Origin: Synaphobranchus kaupii
Lineage: Eukaryota; Chordata; Actinopteri; Anguilliformes; Synaphobranchidae
Reading direction: 5' to 3'
Length of the DNA stretch: 64,000 bases
Assembly: GCA_029718625.1 (NCBI GenBank)
Contig: CM056380.1
Span: forward strand, 11,249,909-11,313,908
How positions within the stretch are numbered: the stretch's first letter is position 1; each line of letters starts with the position of its first letter. Shown in pieces: positions 24,252 through 39,165 of this stretch. The position numbers and the translations under genes are program-made. The notes beneath the pieces were generated by a model. The model was not told the origin of the DNA. It saw only the letters and a list, made by a program, of their open reading frames with translations, and made no database searches.

Positions 24252-24776
24252 CTCTTTGAGGGCAGGTTTGAACCAATCTGCCCAGTGATGAGTTCCAATA
24301 CAGTAGACCAACATAGCTACATAACTGTACAGCAGTCAAATATAAAAAAAATGGAGGACTGGAGATCCCTGATAGTGTAGAGAGCTGAAGTTTGGCTTGG
24401 TGGTGCTCATTTGAATTTGTGGTGAAGACTGCTGGACAGCTTCTGTGTCTCCAGCCAATGGGGCCATGACACGCTCCCTGTGGCCAAACTAGCCCAATTA
24501 CACACACCTGTAGATGGTCAGAAACAAATCAAGAACAACACATTTCTCATAAGTATGTGAAAGTCCTGGAGGACTTCGGTGATGTTTGGTGTGTAGTTTT
24601 CAGAGGATTTATTGGACAGACCCAGTTCATTACCCATTGTGAGAGACCCAGATCTGGAAATAGACCCTGAAGAGGTAGAGAATGTGGACTGGAATTTGGA
24701 TCCAGAACGGCTTGTGAATAAGAGTTTGCTTGATCTTCTTGATTTGTTTATTATCTGGACAAGCTGCTTAGCAACC
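24252..24776. other. Unique spacer
   Basis: No gene recognised. A short plus-strand frame (24612-24821) runs into the MITE. Confidence 0.4.
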
Positions 24777-24951
24777 CAGGGGGGTATTTCACAAAGCTGG
24801 TTTACCGAGTTAGCTGGATAACTGCACCGAGTACAACCTGGAACCCTCCCAAATGTGGAATAAGGACTGAAGTAAATGGAGCTGTTCCGGGTTTTACTCA
24901 GTGCAGTTATCCAGCTAACTCAGAAATCCTGCTTTGTGAAATACCCCCCTG
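24777..24951. mobile_element. Palindromic MITE with about 65-bp terminal inverted repeats
   Basis: 175 bp. Ends read CAGGGGGGTATTTCACAAAG, and the inverted match extends with few mismatches through GAGTTAGCTGGATAACTGCA to GGAAC, leaving a small unpaired centre. I cannot find a clear target-site duplication (left flank TAGCAACC, right flank GTACAGAT), so the superfamily is left open. Confidence 0.8.
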
Positions 24952-25484
24952 GTACAGATGGTGCTTTATTTCTTTTTCCTCTTCATTTCTTTGAGTTCTA
25001 TGAATAAAATACAAGAGCATTCACAGGACTGAGAACATCCTGTTAATATTGCATTACATTATTGCACACCTCTGTGAGCTGTGTGCTGTGTTATATATAT
25101 ACGTAGCAGCAGAATAAGCACCCAATCAGATCACGTATCTTATATATTTCTCCTAACTACAGGTCCACATATTACCACTGTGCACCTCATGTATATCCGT
25201 AGGCTTATGCTTACTGTTGGTTGCTGTGGTTCTGTAAAAGTCGTTTCTGAGTTATCGCTGCTGTATTGCAGAGGGTAGCAGGCAGCTGCTCAGAGGTTAT
25301 TGCTGGAGATGGATTTCAGGAAGGCAGATATGATCAAACAGCACCTGAACGCGTTTGCCTGGTGCAGCCAATCCCGTCCCCTGTAAGCTGAGCTCCTGAA
25401 AATGGCTGCTAGTCCTGTACCATATTAACACTGACTGATACCATCACAGATCAGAGGGGTAATCAGCAGACCCTGCGTAATGAG
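24952..25484. other. Unique spacer
   Basis: No gene or repeat recognised. Confidence 0.4.
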
Positions 25485-27296
25485 CCCCCAGTCTTAGAGA
25501 CACCGCTACTCCCCCAGTCTTACAGAGACACCGCTACTCCCCCAGTCTTACAGAGACACCGCTACTCCTCCAGTCTTACAGAGACACCGCTACTCCCCCA
25601 GTCTTACAGAGACACCGCTACTCCCCCAGTCTTACAGACACCGCTACTCCCCCAGTCTTACAGACACCGCTACTCCCCCAGTCTTACAGAGACACCGCTA
25701 CTCCCCCAGTCTTACAGACACCGCTACTCCCCCAGTCTTACAGAGACACCGCTACTCCCCCAGTCTTACAGACACCGCTACTCCTCCAGTCCTACAGAGA
25801 CACCGCTACTCCCCCAGTCTTACAGAGACACCGCTACTCCCCCAGTCTTACAGACACCGCTACTCCCCCAGTCTTACAGAGACACCGCTACTCCCCCAGT
25901 CTTACAGACACCGCTACTCCTCCAGTCCTACAGAGACACCGCTACTCCCCCAGTCTTACAGACACCGCTACTCCTCCAGTCTTACAGACACACCGCTACT
26001 CCTCCAGTCTTACAGAGACACCGCTACTCCCCCAGTCTTACAGAGACACCGCTACTCCCCCAGTCTTACAGAGACACCGCTACTCCCCCAGTCTTACAGA
26101 GACACCGCTACTCCCCCAGTCTTACAGAGACACCGCTACTCCCCCAGTCTTACAGAGACACCGCTACTCCCCGAGTCTTACAGACACCGCTACTCCTCCA
26201 GTCTTACAGACACACCGCTACTCCCCCAGTCTTACAGACACCGCTACTCCTCCAGTCTTACAGAGACACCGCTACTCCCCGAGTCTTACAGAGACACCGC
26301 TACTCCCCCAGTCTTACAGACACACCGCTACTCCCCCAGTCTTACAGAGACACCGCTACTCCCCCAGTCCTACAGAGACACCGCTACTCCCCCAGTCTTA
26401 CAGACACCGCTACTCCTCCAGTCTTACAGAGACACCGCTACTCCCCCAGTCTTACAGAGACACCGCTACTCCCCCAGTCTTACAGACACCGCTACTCCCC
26501 CAGTCTTACAGAGACACCGCTACTCCCCCAGTCTTACAGACACCGCTACTCCCCCAGTCTTACAGAGACACCGCTACTCCCCCAGTCTTACAGACACCGC
26601 TACTCCTCCAGTCATACAGAGACACCGCTACTCCCCCAGTCTTACAGAGACACCGCTACTCCTCCAGTCTTACAGAGACACCGCTACTCCCCCAGTCTTA
26701 CAGAGACAACGCTACTCCCCGAGTCTTACAGAGACACCGCTACTCCCCCAGTCTTACAGAGACACCGCTACTCCCCCAGTCTTACAGAGACACCGCTACT
26801 CCTCCAGTCTTACAGAGACACCGCTACTCCTCCAGTCTTACAGACACCGCTACTCCTCCAGTCTTACAGAGACACCGCTACTCCCCCAGTCTTACAGAGA
26901 CAACGCTACTCCCCCAGTCTTACAGAGACACCGCTACTCCCCCAGTCTTACACAGACAACGCTACTCCTCCAGTCTTACAGACACACTGCTACTCCCCCA
27001 GTCTTACAGAGACACCGCTACTCCTCCAGTCTTACAGACACACCGCTACTCCCCCAGTCATACAGAGACAACGCTACTCCTCCAGTCTTACAGAGACAAC
27101 GCTACTCCTCCAGTCTTACAGAGACAACGCTACTCCTCCAGTCTTACAGAGACAACGCTACTCCCCGAGTCTTACAGAGACACCGCTACTCCTCCAGTCT
27201 TACAGAGACACCGCTACTCCCCCAGTCTTACAGAGACACCGCTACTCCCCCAGTCTTACAGAGACACCGCTACTCCCCGAGTCTTACAGAGACACC
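25485..27296. repeat. 26/28-bp minisatellite, about 65 copies
   Basis: Unit contains GACACCGCTACTCCCCCAGT then CTTACAGA. Copies are 28 bp (ACAGAGACACC) or 26 bp (ACAGACACC); ACAGACACACC also occurs. Further variants are CTCCTCC, CTCCCCG and GACAACG. The AACG variant clusters between about 26700 and 27165, which points to local spreading. Confidence 0.95.
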
Positions 27297-29549
27297 CTAG
27301 TCTTTCAGCGAGTGGAGGTTGATCCCTTGCAGTATATTTATAGTTTTCTCACAGCGAGTGCAGTTTCAGGAGAACTGTGAGTGTGGCACCGTGGAAGAGC
27401 ACTTAAAGGTGCAGTCTGCAAGATTATTTTGCTATAATCTTGGCAAAATTATTACATTTTCTCATTACATTCCAGCAGCTATCAATAAATCAAGTGTTCT
27501 GGGAAAAAATCAGCTTTCTGTGTGTGTCCTGGGCTCTGTATTAGGCTGTCAAAAAATCTCACCCCGGTCTTGCAAAAACCAACCAATCAGGGCAACGATC
27601 TACAAGCAGAATTTCCTTTTTGTAGAATAAACCCCTCCCTGTCTGCCTGTCTCCATGCGTGCACTGGAGCATCATTTGGTGTGAGGGGCTTAGGAGAGGG
27701 ATATGAGGGAGGAGAGCAAAAGGGGGAAGTCTTTTTGTCTATTTCCTCTTTAGACTATTACCACCAGCAGTAGTGTGAGCAAAACTGAAGGCAGTGTATG
27801 CTCTGGCTTTATACAGGCTTCACACCTGATTTAATTTTATTTCTGTTTTCTTTGCTTATTTTGTTGAAGACGAGCTGCTCTTTGTTGTAACTGCTTGTGT
27901 TTGGGCTCCTTAAGCTTATTACTCTTGATTCTTGTGGCTTTTTAAAAGATGATATTTTCTGTTTTCTGACTGCTAGAGCAGCCTTTCGGTGCTGCCATGT
28001 ACCCACTGAATGCCCAGGGAAGGCCCTCTGTCCTACAGGCCTGAGATAGCTGCTTCCTGTCTGACAGAAAAGAGAAAACAGCAATACAGAAAAAGGCAGC
28101 AAAGCAGAGTTGGATGTTTAAAAAAAAAAAGTACATATCAGTAACCTTCCCTGCTCAACAGCTGTCATTTAAGTCCGGTTTTAGGGCTGATATGGCTCAA
28201 CACACCTCCACCAAGCGGGGCGCTTATTTTCTTAATGAAAATTAATAATGGAACCATGTGAGGAGCAGTATAGCACAGGAGAGACTGAACGGACTGACAC
28301 CCCCGAGAGCTGAACCATGAAGGATTCATTTGCACACTACAGTCGGACGCCCTTCAAAGTGATTTTCGAGACGCTGCGCGTCTCAATAATTGTGTTTTCG
28401 ATCTGCGTGAGCAAAGTTGCCCTGCTAAACAGTAAGCATAGGTCATGAAATTTTGATTAAGGATAACCGCAATCTACATAAGCACACGTAGGGCGAGGGT
28501 GTATTTAGTAAATAATCTTTTTGATCTTGAAAATCTAGACTTACTATGGATAGTAAATGGGTTGTTAATTTATTTATGATTCCCACATTAGAGCAATCCT
28601 GGGGATTATGCGTTTGCGGCGTCTTGGTGTCGTAGATTTGGGGGATAATTGACCGTGCATTGACAGACTTATTGGCAATGGCTATTTTAGACTGACTACT
28701 GGACTATTAGCTTGAGTACAGTAACGGTATTCAAACTCTTTTCAGAGAAAAAACAGCTGTTGACTTAGTTCTTCTATTGTAAAATTGTCTTTTGGAGCCT
28801 TTTTTTGAAATTTCCCTTTCCAGAAATTGTCCTGGAAGGTTGCGTTTTGAGACACGTAAATTTACTGCGGGGATCGGGGATCGGGGTTCCAGGCAAGGCT
28901 ATGCATGTCCGCAGTTTCAGCACCCTGCAAGCGCCAGTTTATTTCCCTGCACATTTGGAGGTCACTCTGGATAAAAGCGCCCAATGTCTAGATCAAGGAT
29001 CCGCCCCTGACCCTGCATGTCAGGGCTACAAAAGAGGTCCGTCTTACAGCTACGAACCATCAAAGACCTGGCTTACTTGTGCATGCGTCTGTCCAGCTGA
29101 CCTTCTGACCTGCCAATATGCACACAGGGGTCCAGAAGACTCAGAGGGCCTTATTAAACCTGTCAGGTAAATGGACCAGCTTTTGAACTTTGACCCTGTC
29201 CTACACACACAGGGGGCCTAATTAATCAAGTGCATGCCAAAATCGGCAGACACCAAATAAACTGTGCAACCAACTCATGAATCTCAGACTCTCCTCTGGG
29301 GAGGAATGGGTTGTGGGTTTGTTGTGGGCGATGAGAACACATGTCACTGTTTCTCCGAGAGAAAGCCTAGAAGTGTCTTTTTTTTTGCCAAGTCAGTCAG
29401 GCCTTCTCACATTGCCTGGTTCCAATTCTGCATGTTCAGTAACATACCATCACTGACCATCAGTGGAGTAGTCATTGAGAACCCCACCTTCTTACTGCCA
29501 GCCGAGTAAAATGCTCAAAATGTGATATATCAGTGTAGTTAAGTTGTAT
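27297..29549. other. Non-coding stretch, no gene recognised
   Basis: AT-rich overall. A 9-bp stem hairpin (CAAGATTAT, loop TTTGCT, ATAATCTTG) sits at about 27418-27441, just inside TTAAAGGTGCAGTC. No exon with recognisable coding content is seen; frames at 27319-27630, 28805-29170 and 29264-29509 have no known domain. Confidence 0.4.
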
Positions 29550-29559
29550 TGTGTCTTTT

Positions 29560-29957
29560 TTTTATTTTTTAAATAAATTTATTTCTGATTTTTTCCCATT
29601 TTTCTCTCAATTTGGTAGCCAATTGTACCCTAACTAATTCAATTTCCCGTGTCGCAACCGCTTTGCGAATTCGCCGCTAGACCCTGTCAGCCAGTAGTAG
29701 GAAAGAGGTCGCCATGCCCCCTTCAGGCCGTGACTCCCCAAGCTCCTGTTCGTGATTCCAGCTCGCCCGAGGTCATTTATATGCGACGATTCTCACCCAC
29801 CGAGTCCCCCCCCCACCCCGGGAACGGCCGCCAATTGCCGCTCCCTCAAGGCACCGGCCACACTCGGATCTGGCAAGACAGGGGATCGAACCCCCGATCC
29901 TCGGGGCACAACCGCACAGACAAAGTCTGCGCCTTAGACCACTGTGCCAAGTAGCAT
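29560..29957 (-). mobile_element. tRNA-derived SINE, second family, minus orientation
   Basis: On the minus strand the head reads GGCACAGTGGTCTAAGGCGC (A-box region of a Leu- or Ser-like tRNA) and, after an extended variable part, GGGGGTTCGATCCCCTG (B-box). The far end, at 29570-29625, contains TTCTCTCAATTTGGTAGCCA, like the 3' part of other fish SINEs. The body is CpG-rich relative to its surroundings. A functional tRNA gene is unlikely, because the head continues straight into the SINE body. Confidence 0.75.
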
Positions 29958-30149
29958 TAAATGTGTCCATTTTAACCAGAGAAACTATTTTAATGCTCAG
30001 TTCATATTCTTGCGTTGATGCCAGACATGTTTTCATGATCTATTTACACACTTAACATGCATCTGCAGGAGTGGCATTCGGCTGGGTAACGTGGCACATT
30101 TAAATAGATATATACAGTGAGTGAACTCTCAAGTAAAACTTTATTTTTG

Positions 30150-30600
30150 ATAATTACATTACATTATATTACATTCATTTAGCAGACGCTTTTATCCAAA
30201 GCGACGTACAATAAGTGCATACAGAGACTTCATCAAGATCACTACAGAACAGACAAGACAAAACACATCCTTCCCATAATGTAGCAGCTATCCCTAGTAA
30301 TGAACGTTGACTGTAGTTCACAGTAAGCTGTGGGTAAATCAGCTATACTACACTTCTATTCTAACTACTATTATAAACTATAACAAACAGACAGGAAAAC
30401 ACAGGGAACTAGTACCAAGAGGTCCTAGGTTAGAATATCAGTCAAGGTGTAGTCTGAAGAGGTGTGTCAGGCAGTGTTGGAACGCAGGCAGTGTTGGAGT
30501 AGAACGTAGGGGAATGGGAGATCTTTCCACCACTGAGGAGCTAAGGTGGAAAAGCTCCGCAGTCGGGACGAGCGAGAGCCGTTGACACGAAGGGGGGGGG
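30150..30600 (+). mobile_element. Interspersed repeat with LINE/SINE-type conserved tail motif
   Basis: TTACATTCATTTAGCAGACG followed by CTTTTATCCAAAGCGACGTA is a sequence shared by many fish retroelement ends (family knowledge). It is followed by a repeat-like body with GGTCCTAGGTTAGAATATCA and GAGATCTTTCCACCACTGAG. No complete open frame; the class is uncertain. Confidence 0.55.
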
Positions 30601-30940
30601 AAATGAAACTCAGCCTGGTTTTAGAGCTGGTATTAGAGCTTTGTCCATAGCAACGGCCGTTACAAATGACATCTGTGATAAAAAAAAACTGAACCCTCTT
30701 GCTCTATTCATTAATTTATCTAAAGTTAAGAAAAGTTAAAATCCAAATTTTTCTACAAACATTACACAAGGACGAATTTTTTAAACTGGTGTGGCTCCGG
30801 GCTGGTTCTGGCTGTTGCGATGGTCTGGAATGGATTAATTAAATCTGATTAACACAGTATTGAGCATGTAAACGTCGTCAGTCTCTCACACACACCTGAA
30901 CTCAATCAGAAGCTCACACCTGCAGCTAATTAAGCCACCT
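30601..30940. other. Unique spacer
   Basis: Nothing recognised. Confidence 0.4.
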
Positions 30941-32460
30941 GCCGGGCTCTACACACACTGCACTCCTGAGGGGAAACAGGATGTAACAGCGACAGGGCCG
31001 GGCTCTACACACACTGCACTCCTGAGGGGAAACAGGATGTAACAGCGACAGGGCCGGGCTCTACACACACTGCACTCCTGAGGGGAAACAGGATGTAACA
31101 GCGACAGGGCCGGGCTCTACACACACTGCACTCCTGAGGGGAAACAGGATGTAACAGCGACAGGGCCGGGCTCTACACACACTGCACTCCTGAGGGGAAA
31201 CAGTATGTAACAGCGACAGGGCCGGGCTCTACACACACTGCACTCCTGAGGGGAAACAGGATGTAACAGCGACAGGGCCGGGCTCTACACACACTGCACT
31301 CCTGAGGGGAAACAGTATGTAACAGCGACAGGGCCGGGCTCTACACACACTGCACTCCTGAGGGGAAACAGGATGTAACAGCGACAGGGCCGGGCTCTAC
31401 ACACACTGCACTCCTGAGGGGAAACAGGATGTAACAGCGACAGGGCCGGGCTCTACACACACTGCACTCCTGAGGGGAAACAGGATGTAACAGCGACAGG
31501 GCCGGGCTCTACACACACTGCACTCCTGAGGGGAAACAGGATGTAACAGCGACAGGGCCGGGCTCTACACACACTGCACTCCTGAGGGGAAACAGGATGT
31601 AACAGCGACAGGGCCGGGCTCTACACACACTGCACTCCTGAGGGGAAACAGGATGTAACAGCGACAGGGCCGGGCTCTACACACACTGCACTCCTGAGGG
31701 GAAACAGGATGTAACAGCGACAGGGCCGGGCTCTACACACACTGCACTCCTGAGGGGAAACAGGATGTAACAGCGACAGGGCCGGGCTCTACACACACTG
31801 CACTCCTGAGGGGAAACAGGATGTAACAGCGACAGGGCCGGGCTCTACACACACTGCACTCCTGAGGGGAAACAGGATGTAACAGCGACAGGGCCGGGCT
31901 CTACACACACTGCACTCCTGAGGGGAAACAGGATGTAACAGCGACAGGGCCGGGCTCTACACACACTGCACTCCTGAGGGGAAACAGGATGTAACAGCGA
32001 CAGGGCCGGGCTCTACACACACTGCACTCCTGAGGGGAAACAGGATGTAACAGCGACAGGGCCGGGCTCTACACACACTGCACTCCTGAGGGGAAACAGG
32101 ATGTAACAGCGACAGGGCCGGGCTCTACACACACTGCACTCCTGAGGGGAAACAGGATGTAACAGCGACAGGGCCGGGCTCTACACACACTGCACTCCTG
32201 AGGGGAAACAGGATGTAACAGCGACAGGGCCGGGCTCTACACACACTGCACTCCTGAGGGGAAACAGGATGTAACAGCGACAGGGCCGGGCTCTACACAC
32301 ACTGCACTCCTGAGGGGAAACAGGATGTAACAGCGACAGGGCCGGGCTCTACACACACTGCACTCCTGAGGGGAAACAGGATGTAACAGCGACAGGGCCG
32401 GGCTCTACACACACTGCACTCCTGAGGGGAAACAGGATGTAACAGCGACAGGGCCGGGCT
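30941..32460. repeat. 56-bp minisatellite, 27 copies, nearly identical
   Basis: From the first GCCGGGCT (30941) to the last (32453) is 1512 bp, exactly 27 x 56. Unit carries CTACACACACTGCACTCCTG and GGGGAAACAGGATGTAACAG. The only variant I see is CAGTATG for CAGGATG, in two copies 112 bp (two units) apart at 31201 and 31313. Such homogeneity indicates very recent expansion. Confidence 0.97.
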
Positions 32461-33215
32461 CACAATATTCCAAATTTTGGAAATAAATACAGGGATGGGA
32501 ATTAGTTGAAAGAATAAGTAACTGGAAGGTCTGGAGGAACAGGGAAAATCATGGGTGGATTTTTTTTTTTTTTTTGGGGGGTTGGGGGGTGGATTTGAAA
32601 ACTGAGGGAGAGTAACAGAATAAAGGGATGAAAGAATGAATAGATGAAGGGCTGAACAGATGAAGGGATGAATAGATGAAGGGATGAATAGATGAAGAGC
32701 TGAAAGCTGGCTAAAAGTTCTAAACGTGAAAAATTAATTCAACAACAAAATATTACACTTCGCTGGTTAATGTACAAAAATATTATTTTTCAATATGAAA
32801 ATTTGCATAAGATCACTCGGCAACAATAAATTATACAATAAAAAATAGACAATTTAGTTTCAGAATAATAGGCAAACAATAGGCTTTAGACTTTAGACTG
32901 TCACAGTGATAAATAGCCAAGGTTATTTATCTCAAAACACTTAAAATATGGGGAAGTTGATCGCGAAGACACCCCTGCCCCCCAAAATTCAAATACATGT
33001 GAGAGAGATAAGTACATTATTATGTATATATAATAAATATATATAAATATTCAAATAAATATCCAGGTGCCCTGAAAAAGTGCTGTCATTTCTACAGGTT
33101 GAAACCAAAATGAATACAAATACACTTTAACCACATGTGAATTGTTTGATGACAAATGTAAAATAGAGTCAAATCAAGAAAAAAAAAGTATTTGTCACAA
33201 ACATTATGGAGGGCA
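32461..33215. other. AT-rich spacer with short GATGAA repeats
   Basis: Irregular GATGAATAGATGAAGGG copies at about 32625-32700. The rest is AT-rich and non-coding. Confidence 0.5.
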
Positions 33216-33593
33216 CTGTATGTGTCTGTTTGTGTGTGTATGTGTCTACATGTGCCTGTGTGTATATATGTGTCTGTGTGTACAGTATGTGTCTGTTTGT
33301 GTGCGTATGTGCGTGCATGTGCAGGTATACAGTATGCGAGTGCAGTATGTGCAGGTATACAGTGCACTGAGAATAAGTGCAGTACTACAGTATGGGTTCA
33401 GGCATACTGATACTGATAAATCCTTGTGTGCACTTCACTTAAGTGTCTACATTTGTACAGTGTGTAGGCTGCGCGCACTAAAAATTCTATATTAGTGCAC
33501 TTTAGTCATTGTGTGCGTGCCTTACTGTAGGCTACCTGTGTATTTTCACAGTGTGTGTGTGTGCGCGTGCCTTACTGTACGTGTGTATGTTCA

Positions 33594-33628
<35 letters not shown>

Positions 33629-33660
33629 CCTTACTGTAGGCTACCTGTGTATTTTCACAG

Positions 33661-33720
<60 letters not shown>

Positions 33721-33722
33721 TT
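33216..33722. repeat. TG-rich tract ending in (TGCG)n
   Basis: Degenerate TG-rich sequence, a purer TG run at about 33596-33624, and a TGCG run of about 50 bp at 33671-33720. GCCTTACTGTAGGCTACCTG occurs twice (33519 and 33628), showing an internal duplication of about 110 bp. Confidence 0.9.
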
Positions 33723-34104
33723 TTTCCATTAGGAATGAGGTGCATTGGGCCATTCAGTGTAGAGCATGTATTGTAATTGTAGGTTGATGCCCATGTACCC
33801 TGCAGGAGTGTGTAGGTGAAAGTTTGCTTACCTCGGACACTTCATGCAGAAGCACTCTCCTGTGAGAAGACTGGAGCCTTTAGAAATCCACAGCACTGAA
33901 TCTGATGGACTGGAAAGCAGGAGAATTGAGTTTAGATCTTTTTTCTTTTTTTTGTTAAAAGCAGCTGCAAACATCCCCCCTTTTCACTCACACATTAAAT
34001 GGCCGCCTCTCATCAAATGTAAAACCAATCGCTAATTTATTAATAAAGGGTGAGCAGCTCAGACCAGGCGGCTAAAAATGGGTTTGCTTTGATATGAGCG
34101 CTGT
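33723..34104. other. Unique spacer
   Basis: Nothing recognised. Confidence 0.4.
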
Positions 34105-34655
34105 AGAGCAAGGCATTATGGGAAGGATATCCGTAGTACTATGCAGCAAGGCATTTTGTGAAGGATATCTGTATGTAGTACTGTACAGCAAAGCATTATG
34201 GGAAGGATATCTGAATGTAGTACTGTACAGCAAAGCATTATGGGAAGGATATCTGTATGTAGTACTGTACAGCAAAGCATTATGGGAAGGATATCTGTAT
34301 GTAGTACTGTACAGCAAAGCATTATGGGAAGGATATCTGTATGTTGTACTGTACAGCAAAGCATTATGGGAAGGATATCTGTATGTAGTACTGTACAGCT
34401 AAGCATTATGGGAAGGCTATCTGTATGTAGTACTGTACAGCAAGGCATTTTGGGAAGGATATCTGTATGTAGTACTGTACAGCAAAGCATTATGGGAAGG
34501 ATATCTGTAGGTAGTATTGTCCAGCAAGGCATTTTGGGAAGGATATCTGTAAGTGGTGTACAGCAAAGCATTATGGGAAGGATATATGTAGGTAGTATTG
34601 TACAGCAAGGCATTTTGGGAAGGATATCTGTATGTGGTGTACAGCAAGGCACACC
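34105..34655. repeat. 42-bp minisatellite, about 13 copies
   Basis: Unit carries GCATTATGGGAAGGATATCT, then GTATGTAGTACTGTACAGCAAA. Two sub-variants (ATTATGGG versus ATTTTGGG) alternate in the right half, suggesting an 84-bp double unit there. A period of 14 codons makes false frames on both strands. Confidence 0.93.
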
Positions 34656-36323
34656 TCCAGGTCTCATGTTTAGAAATGACACATTTTACAGATAAGGGAA
34701 CATTTTATAATTTTCCTGTTAAAAAGTGTGAAAAGATAAAGTATAGAACTTCACCTCAAGGCTTATTGAACACTTTAAATGCAACACAAAGGAAAGATGT
34801 CCCAGCACAATACAAAATTAATATTTTTGTTAATAATTGTGAATAAACAGGATAAAGTGTATGTGTTTAAACATAACTTTGCTGTACAAGCTGCTTTTCA
34901 GATAGCCTACTTGAAGTGTATTTTTTTGCTTTTGACCAGAAACCTCGAAATGTCCCTGAAGGCTACCTGCCATTTTAAGGGTGGTGGATCGTCAGAAACT
35001 GCTGTAAATAACTGAATGAAATACACTTCATGACACAAAAATCGTCTGGGTCAATCAAACACACACAGTAAAACTGTAATAATATTTAAAACGCCAGAAA
35101 GTGAACTGTCCCATTAGCTAACACATTTAGGGGTGACTTCCACACCATTAGATGAATGAGAGAAAATTCAATCAGAATTGCTAGGCTATGCTACTTAAAT
35201 TTAACGTAAGTGTATGTAATAAACAATAATACATTTTCTCATTAGACATACATATAGTTGAATTCAGTGCTTACCAACGTGAACTTGAAACATTTCATCC
35301 AATTTAAAAACAACCAATGTTGGTAAAACTGTAAAACGTCTTCTGAGATTATGGCAATCTACCCGTTACAATTGCATGTGTTAATATAAACCTACAAAGA
35401 ACGGCCATACAGGGAACGTCTGTTCGACAGCGGTGGACAATCCTGTAAGAATCAAATGAAGGCCTATATTTGTTATGTGGAACATTACCAGTTTTCAGTA
35501 ATAGTTTCGGTAACAATAGTTACGGCACAGTATATTTTAGATATTATTAAAGGAATTAAGTGGCTATGAGAAGACTGTCCTCGCATTTCAACTCATGGCA
35601 GTCTCTCCGTGGAAAAACAAACCAGTCATTGTAAATGAAAACCGAAGGCTGACATTTTACGGACAACAATTACCTGGAAATATTGAATGGCGCAACGATT
35701 CCCTAGCGTGCCGTGGATGAACACGTTTCATAACATAGTTTTCACATCTCACGGGCCATAATGTCCATTGCATTGCATAATGTGCGTATGTTCATGATAA
35801 ACTGGCACCAGCGGCTTCTTAACAGGTGGTCGGTTACGCTGAACAAATTGCAGAGACTGTTTATTGGTCTAATTTACGGACATCTGCAACCCAAGAAAGT
35901 AACGGCGCCATCTCGTGGGAAGGTCTGAAGTGTTATGTTTTTTTCTTTCAAAGTTTATTTCGTTATGAAATATGTTACTCCAGTGTACATTTCCGGGCCG
36001 CTCGTATTAGAATCCGAAAACACTTTGCCACGAGCCCATGGCGGGAGACTTGTCTCAATTGATGATGAGCAAAAATGTAAGAATTGAGAGAAAATTATTA
36101 GTATGGAGACACAAAATTGTGATTGATGACGTGAGAAATCTAAATGAAAGGGGAAAAGAATGAAACAAAAAATCGTTTCCTGAATTCATGTTCAATGTTA
36201 ACTCGATTGTTTCAACTGAAATCTCATTTGTGATGAAACAGCTACCGCTTTTGCCAACAGTTCCACCATTGGGCACGAATTCTTTCCCTTTCAGATGCGA
36301 ATTTGAGACAACTTTCACGTAGA

Positions 36324-36325
<2 letters not shown>
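34656..36325. other. AT-rich non-coding stretch
   Basis: No exon, RNA gene or element recognised. Confidence 0.4.
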
Positions 36326-36326
<1 letters not shown>

Positions 36327-36372
<46 letters not shown>

Positions 36373-36383
36373 GGGGGGGGGGG
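36327..36383. repeat. (TG)n directly joined to a 28-base G run
   Basis: About 14 TG repeats followed without a break by 28 consecutive G residues. The G run can form G-quadruplexes and may be imprecise in the assembly. Confidence 0.9.
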
Positions 36384-38944
<2,561 letters not shown>

Positions 38945-39165
38945 CTGAGCGCGGAGCGGGCGCACGGTAGAGCGGCGGACACAAGGAGGGAGGGGGAGGA
39001 TGTGGAGCGGGCGCACGGTAGAGCGGTGGACAAAAGGAGGGAGGGGGAGGATGTGGAGCGGACGCACCGTAGAGCGGAAGAGAAGAGGAGGGAGAACGTG
39101 GAGCGGGCGCACGGTAGAGCGGAAGAGAAGAGGAGGGAGAACGTGGAGCGGGGCGCACGGTAGAG
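38945..39165. repeat. 45/51-bp GC-rich minisatellite, 5 copies
   Basis: Unit begins GCGGGCGCACGGTAGAGCGG. Copies 1-2 carry GGAGGGAGGGGGAGGATGTG (about 51 bp); later copies carry AGAGAAGAGGAGGGAGAACG (about 45 bp). Confidence 0.9.

Noticed and set aside
20367..24380. Open frames of more than 1000 codons on both strands
   Set aside because: They are forced by a stop-free 33-bp unit (11 codons). The same DNA is open in several frames on both strands, with no promoter, domain or codon bias.
29875..29957. Leu/Ser tRNA gene on the minus strand
   Set aside because: Good A- and B-box regions, but the sequence runs on into a SINE-type body, and I could not build a clean acceptor stem.
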